Below the pieces are notes generated by a model that was given only the letters and a program-made list of their open reading frames with translations, was not told the origin of the DNA and did not search any database. From Candidatus Binatia bacterium (lineage in GTDB: Bacteria; Desulfobacterota; Binatia; HRBIN30), in NCBI GenBank assembly GCA_026004215.1, contig BPIR01000002.1:1043844-1107843 (forward strand): a stretch of 64,000 nt of DNA, written 5' to 3'. The position numbers and the translations under genes were made by a program. Of the stretch, positions 9,034 to 17,883 are shown in pieces. Position 1 is the first letter of the stretch. Each line of letters opens with the position of its first letter.

Positions 9034-10164
9034 TCACCAGCGCAACTCTTGTGCGACGCGCTCGCGGTGCCGCTCGGGGCTTCCAAACGCGTACCGATTC
9101 CATTGCGCTCGCTTGAACCAAATGTGTAGGTCATGCTCCCAGGTGAAGCCAATTCCCCCGTGCACTCGCAACGCGCTCTCCGCAACACTGACATATACCT
9201 CCGACAGGTGTCCCTTGGCCAAAGACGCGGCACAGGCGGCTTGACGCGGAAGAGCATCTATAGCATGCGCTGCGTACCACACGAGCGACCGAGCGGGTTC
9301 GATTTGCGCCACCATTTCCGCACAGCGGTGTTTGATGGCTTGAAATGAGCCAATCGGGCGCCCAAATTGCTGCCGCACCTTCGCGTATTCCACCGTCATT
9401 TCCAGCAACTTTTGGGCGCCTCCGAGGGAATCTGCTGCGAGCAATACCGCAGCCGCGTCATACACACGGGCGAGAAGCCGGTCGGCGGACGTTCCCAGCG
9501 CAATCAACGATCGCCGCGGTACCGTGACCCCGTCGAACTCGACCTCGTGAATTCTCCGGGTGCGGTCCACATCGTCCATAGTGCGAATCTTGATCCCTTG
9601 TTGCGAGCCAGGGACCACGACCACTGCGGTGGATCGGCGCCCAGCCGAAACCACGAGCCCGACCACCAGCATGGCATCTGCGACGTGCGCGTCGAGCACG
9701 AACCGCTTGACGCCGTGCACTCGTATGCCGAAGCGACCGAGCGTCAGTCGCGTTTGCAGCGCAACCGGCCAGGTTTGCGAGTCCCCTTCGAACCAAGCGA
9801 AGGTGCCGATGGACTGGCCGCTCGCCAGTAACGGGAGCCAGTGCTTAGCCACGCCCGAGCCCACTTGGCGCAGCGCCCAAACCGCCAAGGTATTGGCCAG
9901 GTATGGTCCGGCCACAGCCGCACGGCCCAACTCTTCCGTGAGTAACGCCGCATCCAAGAACGATCCTCCCAAGCCGCTTGCTTCGCGCGGGGCGAGCACA
10001 CCCATCCAACCAAGCTGGGCCATTCTCCCGTAGAGTTCGCGTGGATATCCATCGTGGTTTGCAGCAAACACTGCGTGAGCGGCTGCTGGCGGCCACTCGG
10101 CCTGGAGAAAGCGGCGCGCACTGCGTTGTAACTCTTCTTGCTCGGGCGTAAGGCCGAAGTTCAC
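9034..10164 (-). CDS. Acyl-CoA dehydrogenase, small partner of an overlapping pair
   Basis: A 376-residue FAD-dependent acyl-CoA dehydrogenase. Translation most likely begins at the GTG whose bases overlap the stop of the preceding dehydrogenase (GTGA), giving MNFGLTPEQEELQRSARRFL. The long upstream extension of the frame lies inside the partner gene and is not coding. C-terminal features are RQQFGRPIGSFQAIKHRCAE and RVHGGIGFTWEHDLHIWFKR, as in the divergent subunit of heterotetrameric dehydrogenases known from steroid side-chain breakdown (FadE28/29 type). The middle domain is weakly conserved (FAWFEGDSQTW). Substrate unknown; an alpha2beta2 enzyme with the upstream gene is inferred. Confidence 0.88.
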   Translation of the reverse strand: MNFGLTPEQEELQRSARRFLQAEWPPAAAHAVFAANHDGYPRELYGRMAQLGWMGVLAPREASGLGGSFLDAALLTEELGRAAVAGPYLANTLAVWALRQVGSGVAKHWLPLLASGQSIGTFAWFEGDSQTWPVALQTRLTLGRFGIRVHGVKRFVLDAHVADAMLVVGLVVSAGRRSTAVVVVPGSQQGIKIRTMDDVDRTRRIHEVEFDGVTVPRRSLIALGTSADRLLARVYDAAAVLLAADSLGGAQKLLEMTVEYAKVRQQFGRPIGSFQAIKHRCAEMVAQIEPARSLVWYAAHAIDALPRQAACAASLAKGHLSEVYVSVAESALRVHGGIGFTWEHDLHIWFKRAQWNRYAFGSPERHRERVAQELRW

Positions 10165-11387
10165 TGCCCCGTCTCCGGTCTCGGCTCCCGCGGAAGATGG
10201 CGTGGCTCCCGCGGCAGTCCGAGGCTTCGCTCCGCAATGATGTTCTTTTGAATCTCGGAAGTTCCCCCACCGATAATCATCCCCAAAGTGAACATGAACT
10301 CTCGAATCCACTTGCCGTGGTCCAAAGCAAATTTCGACTGGGAAGACTGCGTCGCATAGCTCCCCAACAGGTCGAGTGCGCACGCCGCGATATCATGATT
10401 GAGCTCCGTGGCAACCAGTTTGTTGACCGATGCCGCGATCCCCCGAGGCCGTCCCAAAACGGTGTCTGTCAGTTGCCGCAGCGCATGATAGCGCACCGCC
10501 TCCACGCGCATGGCCAAGGCAGCCAGACGCTGCCGGACTACCGGGTTCTCGATGACCGATTTTCCACCCTGGCTGGTAAGCTTGGCCAGCCGAACGAGCG
10601 CCGCGAACAGTTCCTGCGTTCTGGTTGCAGCCCCCAACATGTTGCGTTCGTGCAGCAAGGTCGCGTTGGCCACCTGCCAACCTTGGTTGAGCTCTCCTAC
10701 CAATTGGTCACGGGGCACGCGGACATTTTCGAACCAGACCTCGTTGAACCCCCTTTCCCCGGTCATTTGTACCAAAGGACGTACGCCGATGCCGGGTGAT
10801 TTCATGTCAATGAGTAAGTAGGAAATACCTTGGTGCTTGGGGGCTTTGGGGTCGGTGCGGACGAGGCAAAACATCCAGTCCGCAAACTGTGCGTTCGACG
10901 TCCAAATCTTCTGCCCATTGACGATGAACTCGTCCCCAACGAGCTCCGCCCGAGTTTGCAAGGAAGCCAGGTCGGAGCCCGCGTTTGGTTCGGAGTACCC
11001 TTGGCACCAAATTTCCTCGGCGGTCAGGATCTTCGGCAAGAAGCGTCGTTTTTGTTCCTCGGTGCCAAACTGAATGAGGGTTGGACCGACCATCTGGATC
11101 CCCATCTGACCAATGAGTCCGGGCGCCTGCGCTCGCACGAGCTCCTCGTCCACGATGGCTTGAGTGATCGGGTCGGCCCCCTGGCCACCATACTCCTTTG
11201 GCCAGCTCATCGCCACGTAACCTGCTTCGTACAGTACCCGTTGCCACTGCTTGGCGCGTTCGATTCGGCGCGGGTCGTCATAGTCGAGCCGTTCTTGTCC
11301 CCGGCGCCATGATCCTAAGTTTTTGCGCAGCCAAGCACGGAGTTGGCGGCGAAACGCTTCATGCTCTGGGGAATAGGTTAGATCCAT
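10161..11387 (-). CDS. Acyl-CoA dehydrogenase, large partner of an overlapping pair
   Basis: A 408-residue flavoprotein of the acyl-CoA dehydrogenase family that introduces a trans-2,3 double bond into an acyl-CoA. It starts MDLTYSPEHEAFRRQLRAWL. Landmarks are WPKEYGGQGAD, the FAD/substrate loop GYSEPNAGSDLASLQT, GQKIWTSNA, and the C-terminal IIGGGTSEIQKNIIAERSLG. The GGGTSE version, without the usual YEG Glu, is common in subunits of two-gene dehydrogenases. It is first in the operon; the second dehydrogenase overlaps its stop by four bases. The tail is Arg/Pro-rich. Bulky substrates are typical for such pairs but cannot be fixed here. Confidence 0.92.
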   Translation of the reverse strand: MDLTYSPEHEAFRRQLRAWLRKNLGSWRRGQERLDYDDPRRIERAKQWQRVLYEAGYVAMSWPKEYGGQGADPITQAIVDEELVRAQAPGLIGQMGIQMVGPTLIQFGTEEQKRRFLPKILTAEEIWCQGYSEPNAGSDLASLQTRAELVGDEFIVNGQKIWTSNAQFADWMFCLVRTDPKAPKHQGISYLLIDMKSPGIGVRPLVQMTGERGFNEVWFENVRVPRDQLVGELNQGWQVANATLLHERNMLGAATRTQELFAALVRLAKLTSQGGKSVIENPVVRQRLAALAMRVEAVRYHALRQLTDTVLGRPRGIAASVNKLVATELNHDIAACALDLLGSYATQSSQSKFALDHGKWIREFMFTLGMIIGGGTSEIQKNIIAERSLGLPREPRHLPREPRPETGQ

Positions 11388-11529
11388 ACGTTGCTCCCAG
11401 GGGCGGGTGATACCGTGATCGGCGGCGCATGATCTGTAAGTTTGCGGCGCAAATCAACCTGGGGGCGAAGGAAAGCCCTTGTCCCTGGCAAATGGGCTCG
11501 GCTACAAGCTGGTGCTTTGGAGGACACCG

Positions 11530-12165
11530 ATGCGGAACTGGGCAGTCCCACTACTTTTCACCAGTCTGGTCGCTCTCGCGGGTATGGGCTGGTACATTCT
11601 GGAACTACGTGCGGAAATCGGCCGGCTGCAGCGCCAATTGCAGGCGGCCGCTCCGAGCGTTGCGACAGGTCCGCGGCGCGGCGATTCTTCTAAGACGGGG
11701 ATTCAGGTCACGGCCACTGCCCCTGCCTCGCCCCGCATTTTGACGGAGGAGCAACGAGCCGCCATGATCCGGGCCCTGGGTGGCCCAAATTCCAGCCTGG
11801 CGAACCCTGTGTGGTTCGCCACGGTTCCGGACGACCCCGAAGCCGCCGCGTTCCAGAAGCAAATTCAAAGCGCGTTCGAAGAGGCCGGATGGATTGTCAA
11901 AGGGAATGCCCCCGTGCGTTTTCGCATGAAACCGGGCATATACATTTTTGCTGCGGATGAAGACCCGCCGGCATACGTGGGGACGGCGCAACAGGCCTTG
12001 GAGGACGCGGGGATAGAGATAACCCAGTCCGGACGCGGCTACCGCGAATTTTACCGGCAAAAAAAGGCGGAGAACCCGAACTGGGTGGGGTTCGATTTTG
12101 CCGAAGACCAAACCTATGTGGTGGTGATTGGCCGCAATTCTCCGCGCGCGACCCCAACCCCTTGA
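11530..12165 (+). CDS. Membrane-anchored protein with a soluble C-terminal domain, unknown function
   Basis: 211 residues starting MRNWAVPLLFTSLVALAGMG after GGAGG. One N-terminal transmembrane helix is followed by a short coiled-coil stretch (LELRAEIGRLQRQLQAA), a flexible linker (residues 40-70), and a domain of about 130 residues (ILTEEQRAAMIRALGG, FQKQIQSAFEEAGWIVKGN, YVGTAQQALEDAGIEITQ, YVVVIGRN). The alternating helix and strand pattern resembles small alpha/beta envelope domains, but I do not recognise a family. A DUF971 gene starts 10 bp after its stop, so the two are probably cotranscribed. Confidence 0.75.
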   Translation: MRNWAVPLLFTSLVALAGMGWYILELRAEIGRLQRQLQAAAPSVATGPRRGDSSKTGIQVTATAPASPRILTEEQRAAMIRALGGPNSSLANPVWFATVPDDPEAAAFQKQIQSAFEEAGWIVKGNAPVRFRMKPGIYIFAADEDPPAYVGTAQQALEDAGIEITQSGRGYREFYRQKKAENPNWVGFDFAEDQTYVVVIGRNSPRATPTP

Positions 12166-12175
12166 ACGGCAAGGT

Positions 12176-12502
12176 ATGGGCCGGCAACCGATCCAACCCC
12201 ACCCGGTGGAAGTCCGAAGAGAAGCCGGGGGGCAAATTTTGCAAATCACGTGGAGCGATGGCCACGTCAGCCGCTACCCATGGCGCTATCTGCGCGGTTG
12301 GTGCCCGTGCGCTCAGTGTCAAGGCCACGAGGGTACGCGCTCGTTCCAACACTGCGACACTGCGGAGCTGGATCGCGTCTTCGCCGTAGGCCGCTATGCT
12401 TTAGGCTTTCGCTGGCACGATGGCCACGAGACCGGCATTTACACTTACGTTTATTTGCGAGAAATCTGCCCGTGCTGTCGTGCTGACGCCGTAACTTCCT
12501 AG
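12176..12502 (+). CDS. DUF971 protein (gamma-butyrobetaine hydroxylase-like N-terminal domain)
   Basis: 108 residues, essentially one DUF971 domain: ITWSDGHVSRYPWRYLRGWC, then CPCAQCQGHEGT, FRWHDGHETGIYTYVYLREI and CPCC. The GHSxxYxxxxLR pattern is diagnostic. Elsewhere the domain is found alone, at the N-terminus of butyrobetaine hydroxylases, or fused to Mrp/ApbC iron-sulfur carriers; a metal or Fe-S related role is family knowledge, not shown here. Six Cys residues are consistent with metal binding. The start MGRQPIQ is chosen because the in-frame start at 12128 lies inside the preceding gene. Confidence 0.88.
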   Translation: MGRQPIQPHPVEVRREAGGQILQITWSDGHVSRYPWRYLRGWCPCAQCQGHEGTRSFQHCDTAELDRVFAVGRYALGFRWHDGHETGIYTYVYLREICPCCRADAVTS

Positions 12503-12514
12503 GAACGGGTCGCT

Positions 12515-14260
12515 TCATTCCCCCGCCTGCGGGGCGGATGCATTGCGGTAGCGGTGGCAATAGTAACGGCGCCGAACTTCGGCGTAATCGATGGGTTCGG
12601 CGACAAGTTGTGGCGATTTCTCCTGAGGGTCGCTCAGGCGATCGTAGCGCTCGAGTCGGCGTCGCTGCACGTGGTAAACCAGTTTCTCGGTGGTGCGCTG
12701 GATGACAATGGCTCCCCCTCCATACGGTTGCGTGAGAATGTGGCAGGAGTTCGCATGCTCCACTGGCAACGAGGCTTGTGCGCGCAGCAGGCCCGCGAAG
12801 GAATTTGCTCGGGCTCGACCATCGAGAAGTTCCAGAATCGTCGGCGGGAGGTCGGCCAGGCTGGGTTGCTCGCTTACGGCCGCACCTGTGCGAAACTCTG
12901 CCGCCCGAGAACGGGGCGGAACGTACAGAAACGGAATGGCAAAATTCTCGTCGTACCAGCCGTAATCGTTAAGGAAATTGCCGTGCATCCCGACGGGCCA
13001 GGAGTGATCCGGGGTGATCACCAAGTGCGCTTCGCCCTGAGTCAGGTCCAGATAGCGTTCGTAAAAATCGGCCAAACAGTGGTCCTGCTCGACCCACGAG
13101 TTCAGGTACCACTCGATCGGCGCTTGGGGCAAAACGAACGGATGCAATCGCGCATACTCTGGCCGGCCCGCAAACGGGTAATGGTGGGCGCTAACCTCGA
13201 TGTACACAAAGCGCTTTTCCTGTCGGGGACGTCGGCGCAAATCGTCAAAGACCGCGCTGTAAAAACGGCAGTCGTCAATACCCCACGAGCTTCGATCCAC
13301 TGGCATGCCTAGGGAAGGAGCATCCCGGAACTCGTCGAAACCGAGGGCGACGGAAAACTGCTTGTAGTTCATGAATTGGGGATCGTCGAACGCGACGTAA
13401 AAAATCGTCCGGTATCCGGCTTTGCGAAGAATGGCAGGCAAGCACTCGGAAACGATCTTTGCGGGGTTGTACGAAAGAGCAGGGCCAACGTTATTGGTAA
13501 TCCCGCAGAGGATATTTTCGAGGGCTCGATTCGACTGCACACTGTTGCTCCAGAAAAACGGGAAGAAAACGCCATCCTGGGCGATTCGGCGTAAGTTCGG
13601 AGCGTAGTTGCCATCGTAACGCCGACCCTCCAATTCGAGTTGCCCGCTCAGGGCATGCGCACTGCCGGACTCGAGTTGCAGTAGATATACGCTTTCCCCT
13701 CCCGCGGTCGCCCAATCGCTCGTGTCCGGAAAAATTGGTGCCACGATGGCTCGGCTCTGCGCCCGTGCCACCAGCGTCGCAACCTCGGGCCACACGAGGC
13801 GTTGTTCGTGGTCGCAAAGTCTCCAAATGGCGAGCTGGAGGACAAGAGGCAGCACGATCGTCCAGGATGCGAAAAAGCGAGGACGGTGAAGCCGGATCCA
13901 CTCGCTCCCCAGCCACCAGTACCGCCAGAGGCTCCATGCAGCGAACACTAGCGAAGCGGCGAGAAAACCGAGGGCCCAACCGAAGGTGCTGCGCAAGGTG
14001 CGCAACACGTCGCCACCCACGTCGAGCGCAAAGCGGGCATCGAACTGGTGCCCCGACCATAACCAGTATCCGATAAGACTCCACAAGAGGACACCGTAAA
14101 TCGCTGCCAAAACGGCGACGATGGCAGCGAGCGCTCTCCCCAAGCGCCGAAAACGATGGGCAGCGAGCAACAACGTGAGTGCAAGCGTGAATGTGACGAA
14201 GTGGTCCGTCACCGCTCGGACGAGTTCATATCCCCGCTGTCCTTGGAGAGCGAGTAACAC
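12515..14260 (-). CDS. LtaS-like membrane sulfatase/phosphoglycerol transferase family protein
   Basis: About 581 residues: four or five N-terminal transmembrane helices (e.g. FVTFTLALTLLLAAH, LAAIVAVLAAIYGVLLWSLI), then an alkaline-phosphatase-superfamily domain. Metal-binding signatures are LLQLESGSAHAL and ITPDHSWPVGMHG; NSVQSNRALENILCGI holds the likely nucleophile region, and FVYIEVSAHHYPF precedes the last metal ligands. Relatives transfer phosphoglycerol or phosphoethanolamine onto envelope glycans. The frame extends back to 14416 through a tRNA gene, so the true start lies after 14348. No ATG exists there; GTG 14260 is used, but an upstream CTG would retain a full first helix. Convergent with DUF971, 12 bp apart. 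Confidence 0.85.
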   Translation of the reverse strand: MLLALQGQRGYELVRAVTDHFVTFTLALTLLLAAHRFRRLGRALAAIVAVLAAIYGVLLWSLIGYWLWSGHQFDARFALDVGGDVLRTLRSTFGWALGFLAASLVFAAWSLWRYWWLGSEWIRLHRPRFFASWTIVLPLVLQLAIWRLCDHEQRLVWPEVATLVARAQSRAIVAPIFPDTSDWATAGGESVYLLQLESGSAHALSGQLELEGRRYDGNYAPNLRRIAQDGVFFPFFWSNSVQSNRALENILCGITNNVGPALSYNPAKIVSECLPAILRKAGYRTIFYVAFDDPQFMNYKQFSVALGFDEFRDAPSLGMPVDRSSWGIDDCRFYSAVFDDLRRRPRQEKRFVYIEVSAHHYPFAGRPEYARLHPFVLPQAPIEWYLNSWVEQDHCLADFYERYLDLTQGEAHLVITPDHSWPVGMHGNFLNDYGWYDENFAIPFLYVPPRSRAAEFRTGAAVSEQPSLADLPPTILELLDGRARANSFAGLLRAQASLPVEHANSCHILTQPYGGGAIVIQRTTEKLVYHVQRRRLERYDRLSDPQEKSPQLVAEPIDYAEVRRRYYCHRYRNASAPQAGE

Positions 14261-14347
14261 GGCAGCGGGGCCTGCGGCGTAGATCAGTGTGCCGGTGGCG
14301 ACCCAAGCACTTGCCCGGCTATAGACCGCGCCGCTGCCGCTCGAGAG

Positions 14348-14430
14348 TGCCCCAGGAGGGACTTGAACCCCCACCCGGTTGCCCGGAGCAGATTTTGAGT
14401 CTGCCGTGTCTGCCATTCCACCACTGGGGC
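14348..14430 (-). tRNA. tRNA-Leu (anticodon CAA)
   Basis: Reading the minus strand, a seven-base acceptor arm GCCCCAG pairs with CTGGGGC followed by discriminator A. The anticodon stem GCAGA/TCTGC encloses the loop CTCAAAA, giving anticodon CAA. A long variable arm around CCGGGCAACCGG marks a class II tRNA, and the T-loop is TTCAAGT. CCA is not encoded. A translated frame runs through it (MADTADSKSAPGNRVG), the usual tRNA-Leu shadow, and is not protein. The downstream sulfatase gene starts within about 90 bp and may share its transcript. Confidence 0.95.
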
Positions 14431-14498
14431 ACGTGCCGGCGAGCTTCCCTAACTAATCGTCCCCACTGGATGCAACGGGGGATCACCCTCGAAAGACT

Positions 14499-15203
14499 CT
14501 AGCGAGGTTGAGGAGCGGGTTGCTTGGGGAGGAACGTGTCGGTCGGCCCTTTGGCTTCGCGTTGCTTTGCCGACTGGTAGTATTCGATCTTTGCCGCCGC
14601 TTCTCGTGCCAAGCGCTTTAAAGTGGGATCGCTTTCCCCATCGGCTAGTTGTTGCAGCGTCTCTACAGCTTCCGTGGATCCGATTTCTCCTAGCGCATAA
14701 ATAGCGGTGCCTTTTGTGGCTGAATCGAGATCGAGTTGTAAGAACTCCAAAATCGGCCGCGCCGCACGCGGGTCGCCGATTTTCCCCAGCGCTGCCAGGA
14801 TCCGTTGCTTCATCGCCGGTTCGCTGGTGCGCAGAAATAACTGCTGCACCAGGACCAAAGTGGCGTCCGAAGCGCGCATCTCTCCCAGTGCCTCCACAGC
14901 CTTGGCCCGTACCCGCATGTCGGAGTCGCCCAACGATTGGATGAGATACTCCACGGCTTTGCGGTCCCGAGAGTTGGCTAACTGCCGTACGGCTTCGAGG
15001 CGAGTGTCGGGATCCGGATTGTTGAGCTTGCGAATATGCTCATCCAGCGATCCGGGCTGCGCCTTGTTCCTTTGCTGCAATGCGCGGTTGGTGAACTGCG
15101 CTGCGGCCGGCATTGGAGCGAAACCAACCACGAGTCCGCACGCTAAAAACGACACCAAAATCCGGCGTTTCGACAAACCCGCGGAACAGCGCTTGCTGCC
15201 CAT
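14499..15203 (-). CDS. Exported HEAT-repeat protein
   Basis: 234 residues. A signal peptide (MGSKRCSAGLSKRRILVSFL to PAAAQ) is followed by about five HEAT/PBS-lyase-type repeats from residue 55 to 195, for example DPDTRLEAVRQLANSRDR, DSDMRVRAKAVEALGEMRAS, TKGTAIYALGEIGSTEAVE. These helical arrays bind other proteins; no catalytic residues are present. The ATG follows GAGGTCACAACG; a GTG at 15221 would overlap the upstream lipoprotein. It sits 10 bp after that lipoprotein, so the two probably act together in the envelope. Partner unknown. Confidence 0.87.
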   Translation of the reverse strand: MGSKRCSAGLSKRRILVSFLACGLVVGFAPMPAAAQFTNRALQQRNKAQPGSLDEHIRKLNNPDPDTRLEAVRQLANSRDRKAVEYLIQSLGDSDMRVRAKAVEALGEMRASDATLVLVQQLFLRTSEPAMKQRILAALGKIGDPRAARPILEFLQLDLDSATKGTAIYALGEIGSTEAVETLQQLADGESDPTLKRLAREAAAKIEYYQSAKQREAKGPTDTFLPKQPAPQPR

Positions 15204-15213
15204 CGTTGTGACC

Positions 15214-15666
15214 TCAACCACGCGGCCCGGAGGGCTCCAGTCGGATCAGAACCCAGTCCGCCATTTCTCTTAAGGTGTATGGGGGCACGCCGTCACGGGC
15301 GAGCTCAACGGTGACGCGCAGCACGCCCCCTTTGCGGGCGACGCGCACGCCTTTCACCTCGCGGTCCGCTTGTGGCATCGTTCTTTCGGCGAAATCCTCG
15401 CCGGCATCGGGGGCTCCGGCCTCGATCACGACGCGCGCAGGGCGGTCCTTCCCTTCGTGGCGAATGACCTCGGGTGGCCGTGAGAACCGCAAGAGGACGG
15501 TGCGGCTACCGCTGGAGTCGTCCCCGATCACTTGCACTTGCCGCAAGAGGAGTGGCGGCAAAGCGTTTCCTGCCTGAGTGGTGCGCCCCCGCTGGTCGAG
15601 CCAGGCACAACCGGCAACCAAAAGCGCTGCCCATAACGTGACCAGGCGCATCGCGCTTTTCTTCAT
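15214..15666 (-). CDS. AMIN-like domain lipoprotein
   Basis: 150 residues starting MKKSAMRLVTLWAALLVAGC, a lipoprotein signal with lipobox VAGC. The mature part resembles an AMIN domain, a beta-sandwich that binds peptidoglycan or outer-membrane components in secretins and amidases: VQVIGDDSSGSRTVLLRFS, a middle strand RPARVVIEAGAP, and closing strands VKGVRVARKGGVLRVTVEL and MADWVLIRLEP. It lacks an amidase or secretin domain. Downstream, 10 bp away, is a HEAT-repeat exported protein. Family placement is by pattern only. Confidence 0.72.
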   Translation of the reverse strand: MKKSAMRLVTLWAALLVAGCAWLDQRGRTTQAGNALPPLLLRQVQVIGDDSSGSRTVLLRFSRPPEVIRHEGKDRPARVVIEAGAPDAGEDFAERTMPQADREVKGVRVARKGGVLRVTVELARDGVPPYTLREMADWVLIRLEPSGPRG

Positions 15667-15759
15667 CGGAAGCGAGCGCTTAGCCCACTCACGTTGACTC
15701 GGCAAGCATACGGGGCACAGCGTGGCCGCGTGCCGCAAGCCTTGTCTCCATATCTAGGC

Positions 15760-16524
15760 CTATCCCACCATCGTCAGCCCGCCGCTGACGCTCAACACTT
15801 GCCCCGTGATGAAGCCGGCTTCCGGTCCGGCAAAGAAGGCGATGGCCGCAGCGACTTCTTCTGGTTTGCCCAACCGCCCGAGAGGAATCGCCCGCGTCAT
15901 CGCCGCAATGATCTTTGCTCCCGCCTCTCCTTGCATGACTTCGTGCAGCAGTGGTGTTTCGGTCGGCCCCGGGCAAACGACATTGGCTGTGATTCCATAG
16001 CGCGCCAGTTCGCGAGCCAGTGTCTTCGCAAAGGAGATCAAACCGCCCTTGGCGGCCGCATAAACGGCTTCACCACTGCTGCCGACCCGAGCCGCATCGG
16101 AACTCACAAAAACGAGACGGCCGCGAGACGCCTGCACCATGTCGTCCACCACGGCGCGGGTCACACGAATCGCACCGAGCAAGTTGATGGCAATGAGTTT
16201 CTCCCACAGATCCGGCTCCGTTTCGCGAAAGGGCTGAATCCGATCCCAACCGGCTGCACTGACGAGGACGGTGACGGCACCGAGAATGCCGCGTGCATAC
16301 CTGACTCCTGCCTCGACCGCGCCATGGTCTGTAACATCCATCTCGACCGCTACAGCAGTCGAGCCCGCCTCCCGTAGCGCGTCCGCGACCTGTTCCGCGC
16401 CTTCCAAATTACGGTCAGCGACTGCCACCGATGCGCCGAGGGATGCCAGCTTCTCCGCAGTCGCCCGGCCAATGCCGCTAGCTCCACCGGTAATCAAAGC
16501 GACTTCGCCTGCCAGTCGTTTCAT
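15760..16524 (-). CDS. SDR oxidoreductase, BadH-like (2-hydroxycyclohexanecarboxyl-CoA dehydrogenase)
   Basis: 254 residues of a classical short-chain dehydrogenase. The NAD-binding motif is TGGASGIG, and the catalytic Ser-Tyr-Lys is seen in SSDAARVGSSGEAVYAAAK. The run SAAGWDRIQPFRETEPDLWE, together with GPTETPLL, IPLGRLGKPEEVA and GFITGQVLSVSGGLTM, closely follows BadH, which oxidises 2-hydroxycyclohexane-1-carboxyl-CoA in alicyclic acid degradation; it is recalled, not aligned. MKRLAGEVALITGG is the start; the frame continues upstream without features. BadI is absent from the window, so the pathway is not confirmed. A general 3-hydroxyacyl-CoA role is possible. Confidence 0.9.
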   Translation of the reverse strand: MKRLAGEVALITGGASGIGRATAEKLASLGASVAVADRNLEGAEQVADALREAGSTAVAVEMDVTDHGAVEAGVRYARGILGAVTVLVSAAGWDRIQPFRETEPDLWEKLIAINLLGAIRVTRAVVDDMVQASRGRLVFVSSDAARVGSSGEAVYAAAKGGLISFAKTLARELARYGITANVVCPGPTETPLLHEVMQGEAGAKIIAAMTRAIPLGRLGKPEEVAAAIAFFAGPEAGFITGQVLSVSGGLTMVG

Positions 16525-16606
16525 GGCCTTCGTGTACACAGCCCCTCGCGTGCGAGCAACCGCGCACACTCGGAGGTTGCCAACCCTTGAGCTATGGGAC
16601 CGCCCT

Positions 16607-17830
16607 ATGTGCATGGTTCGCTCCGGCGCTCTGCGCTGGCTCATTGTGGTACTCGCCGCATGGCTGCAACCGGGCTGCACTTTTCTCGGCCTTCCTGTGG
16701 TTCGTGGTTGCTACACAGCCGCCGGGTCCAGACAGTCCGATGTACCGGTCATGCCCATGCGGCGGTTTGTGATCCTGGGCGATTTCGGTGCTCGCCACGA
16801 AGACCGAAACGTGCGCGTGGGCCTCGCGTTACGGAACTTTTTGGACGATGCGGCAGAGCCCCATGTTCCGACCGCCGTACTTCTTCTCGGAGACAACTTT
16901 TACCCTCGCGGCCTGGTCGGCACTGCGGGAACGTGTCGCCGAGCCAATGACACGGCGGAGGTTACGGCACAAATCGAGGCCGTCTTGGGGCCATTTGCTT
17001 TCCTGCGCGAGCGCGGCATTCCGATCCTAGCCGTTCCGGGCAATCACGATCACGCTTGCGGTGCGGATGGGCTTCGCAATCAGGTGGAGCTCGACCGTTT
17101 TTTGGCGCCGCAGGAACGCTGGGGACCCCTTTGGCGGCTCTATTCCGGGCCGCCAAGCGCGCTCGCCTTCGAGGATGCGTCTCTCCAAGTGGTTCTGGTG
17201 GATAGCGAACCCATGCTGCAAGATAGCCGTGTGTTGCGGTCGTCACTCGAGCGACTGGACGACCTTGTCCGCGATGGGCGTTCGCGCTTCCGCTGGCAAA
17301 TCGTGGCAGCCCATCACCCGCTGCGCACCGCGGGCACCCACGATGGAGCTTTTCCGGATGGGTTGCGAAAGCCCGTGACTTTGTTGCTCTTCCCCACGCA
17401 CCTGCTTGCTGCAGCGAACTTGCCGCCCTTCCGAGCCCTGTCGCAGGAGGCCTACTCCTTCCGCTACCGGCGCTATCGCAGCGGCCTCGAAGGAGTGCTG
17501 CGCCGCAACCCGGGCGCCGTTGATTTGTTTCTGGCCGGGCACGATCACAGTTTGCAACTGCTCGGAGCACGAGAAGCCGGCTTTCCCATGGAACTCGTTG
17601 TGGGCAGTGGTGCGTACTGTTCCCCGGTCCGGGAAGGCTCGCCCGCGGTTTTCGCCACCGCCAAACATGGCTTTGCGGTTGTCGACGTGGCTACGAGGAT
17701 GATGCGGGTACGCATTTACGGGACCAGCCCTTGTGGCGAGAGGGAGATTTGCCCCGCAGGATCGGGCAAGGCATACTTGCTGTACGAGACTTTCCTCGAA
17801 GGAGCCCCTCGGGATGGAACGGCAGACTAA
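16607..17830 (+). CDS. Calcineurin-like metallophosphoesterase, probable lipoprotein
   Basis: About 407 residues. An N-terminal hydrophobic stretch ends LQPGCTFLG, a plausible lipobox. The phosphoesterase core shows all metal motifs in order: FVILGDFGARH, LLLGDNFYPRGL, VPGNHDHAC, IVAAHHPLRT and LFLAGHDHSLQLL. The order and the GDNFY motif match tartrate-resistant purple acid phosphatases. The first motif is GDFG rather than DxH. It diverges from the SDR gene and is followed 53 bp later by an acyl-CoA dehydrogenase. A second start six bases downstream (16613) is equally possible. Substrate unknown. Confidence 0.87.
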   Translation: MCMVRSGALRWLIVVLAAWLQPGCTFLGLPVVRGCYTAAGSRQSDVPVMPMRRFVILGDFGARHEDRNVRVGLALRNFLDDAAEPHVPTAVLLLGDNFYPRGLVGTAGTCRRANDTAEVTAQIEAVLGPFAFLRERGIPILAVPGNHDHACGADGLRNQVELDRFLAPQERWGPLWRLYSGPPSALAFEDASLQVVLVDSEPMLQDSRVLRSSLERLDDLVRDGRSRFRWQIVAAHHPLRTAGTHDGAFPDGLRKPVTLLLFPTHLLAAANLPPFRALSQEAYSFRYRRYRSGLEGVLRRNPGAVDLFLAGHDHSLQLLGAREAGFPMELVVGSGAYCSPVREGSPAVFATAKHGFAVVDVATRMMRVRIYGTSPCGEREICPAGSGKAYLLYETFLEGAPRDGTAD

Positions 17831-17883
17831 GAGTGCCCCGTGCGGCAGCGCACAGCCTTGTTGGCGAAAGGAGGGAATGGTCC

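Noticed and set aside
10165..10383. Upstream extension of the second acyl-CoA dehydrogenase
   Set aside because: It lies inside the partner dehydrogenase in another frame; GTGA overlap gives the better start.
14261..14416. N-terminal extension of the sulfatase frame
   Set aside because: It translates tRNA-Leu and its flank; sequence shows a clear tRNA there.
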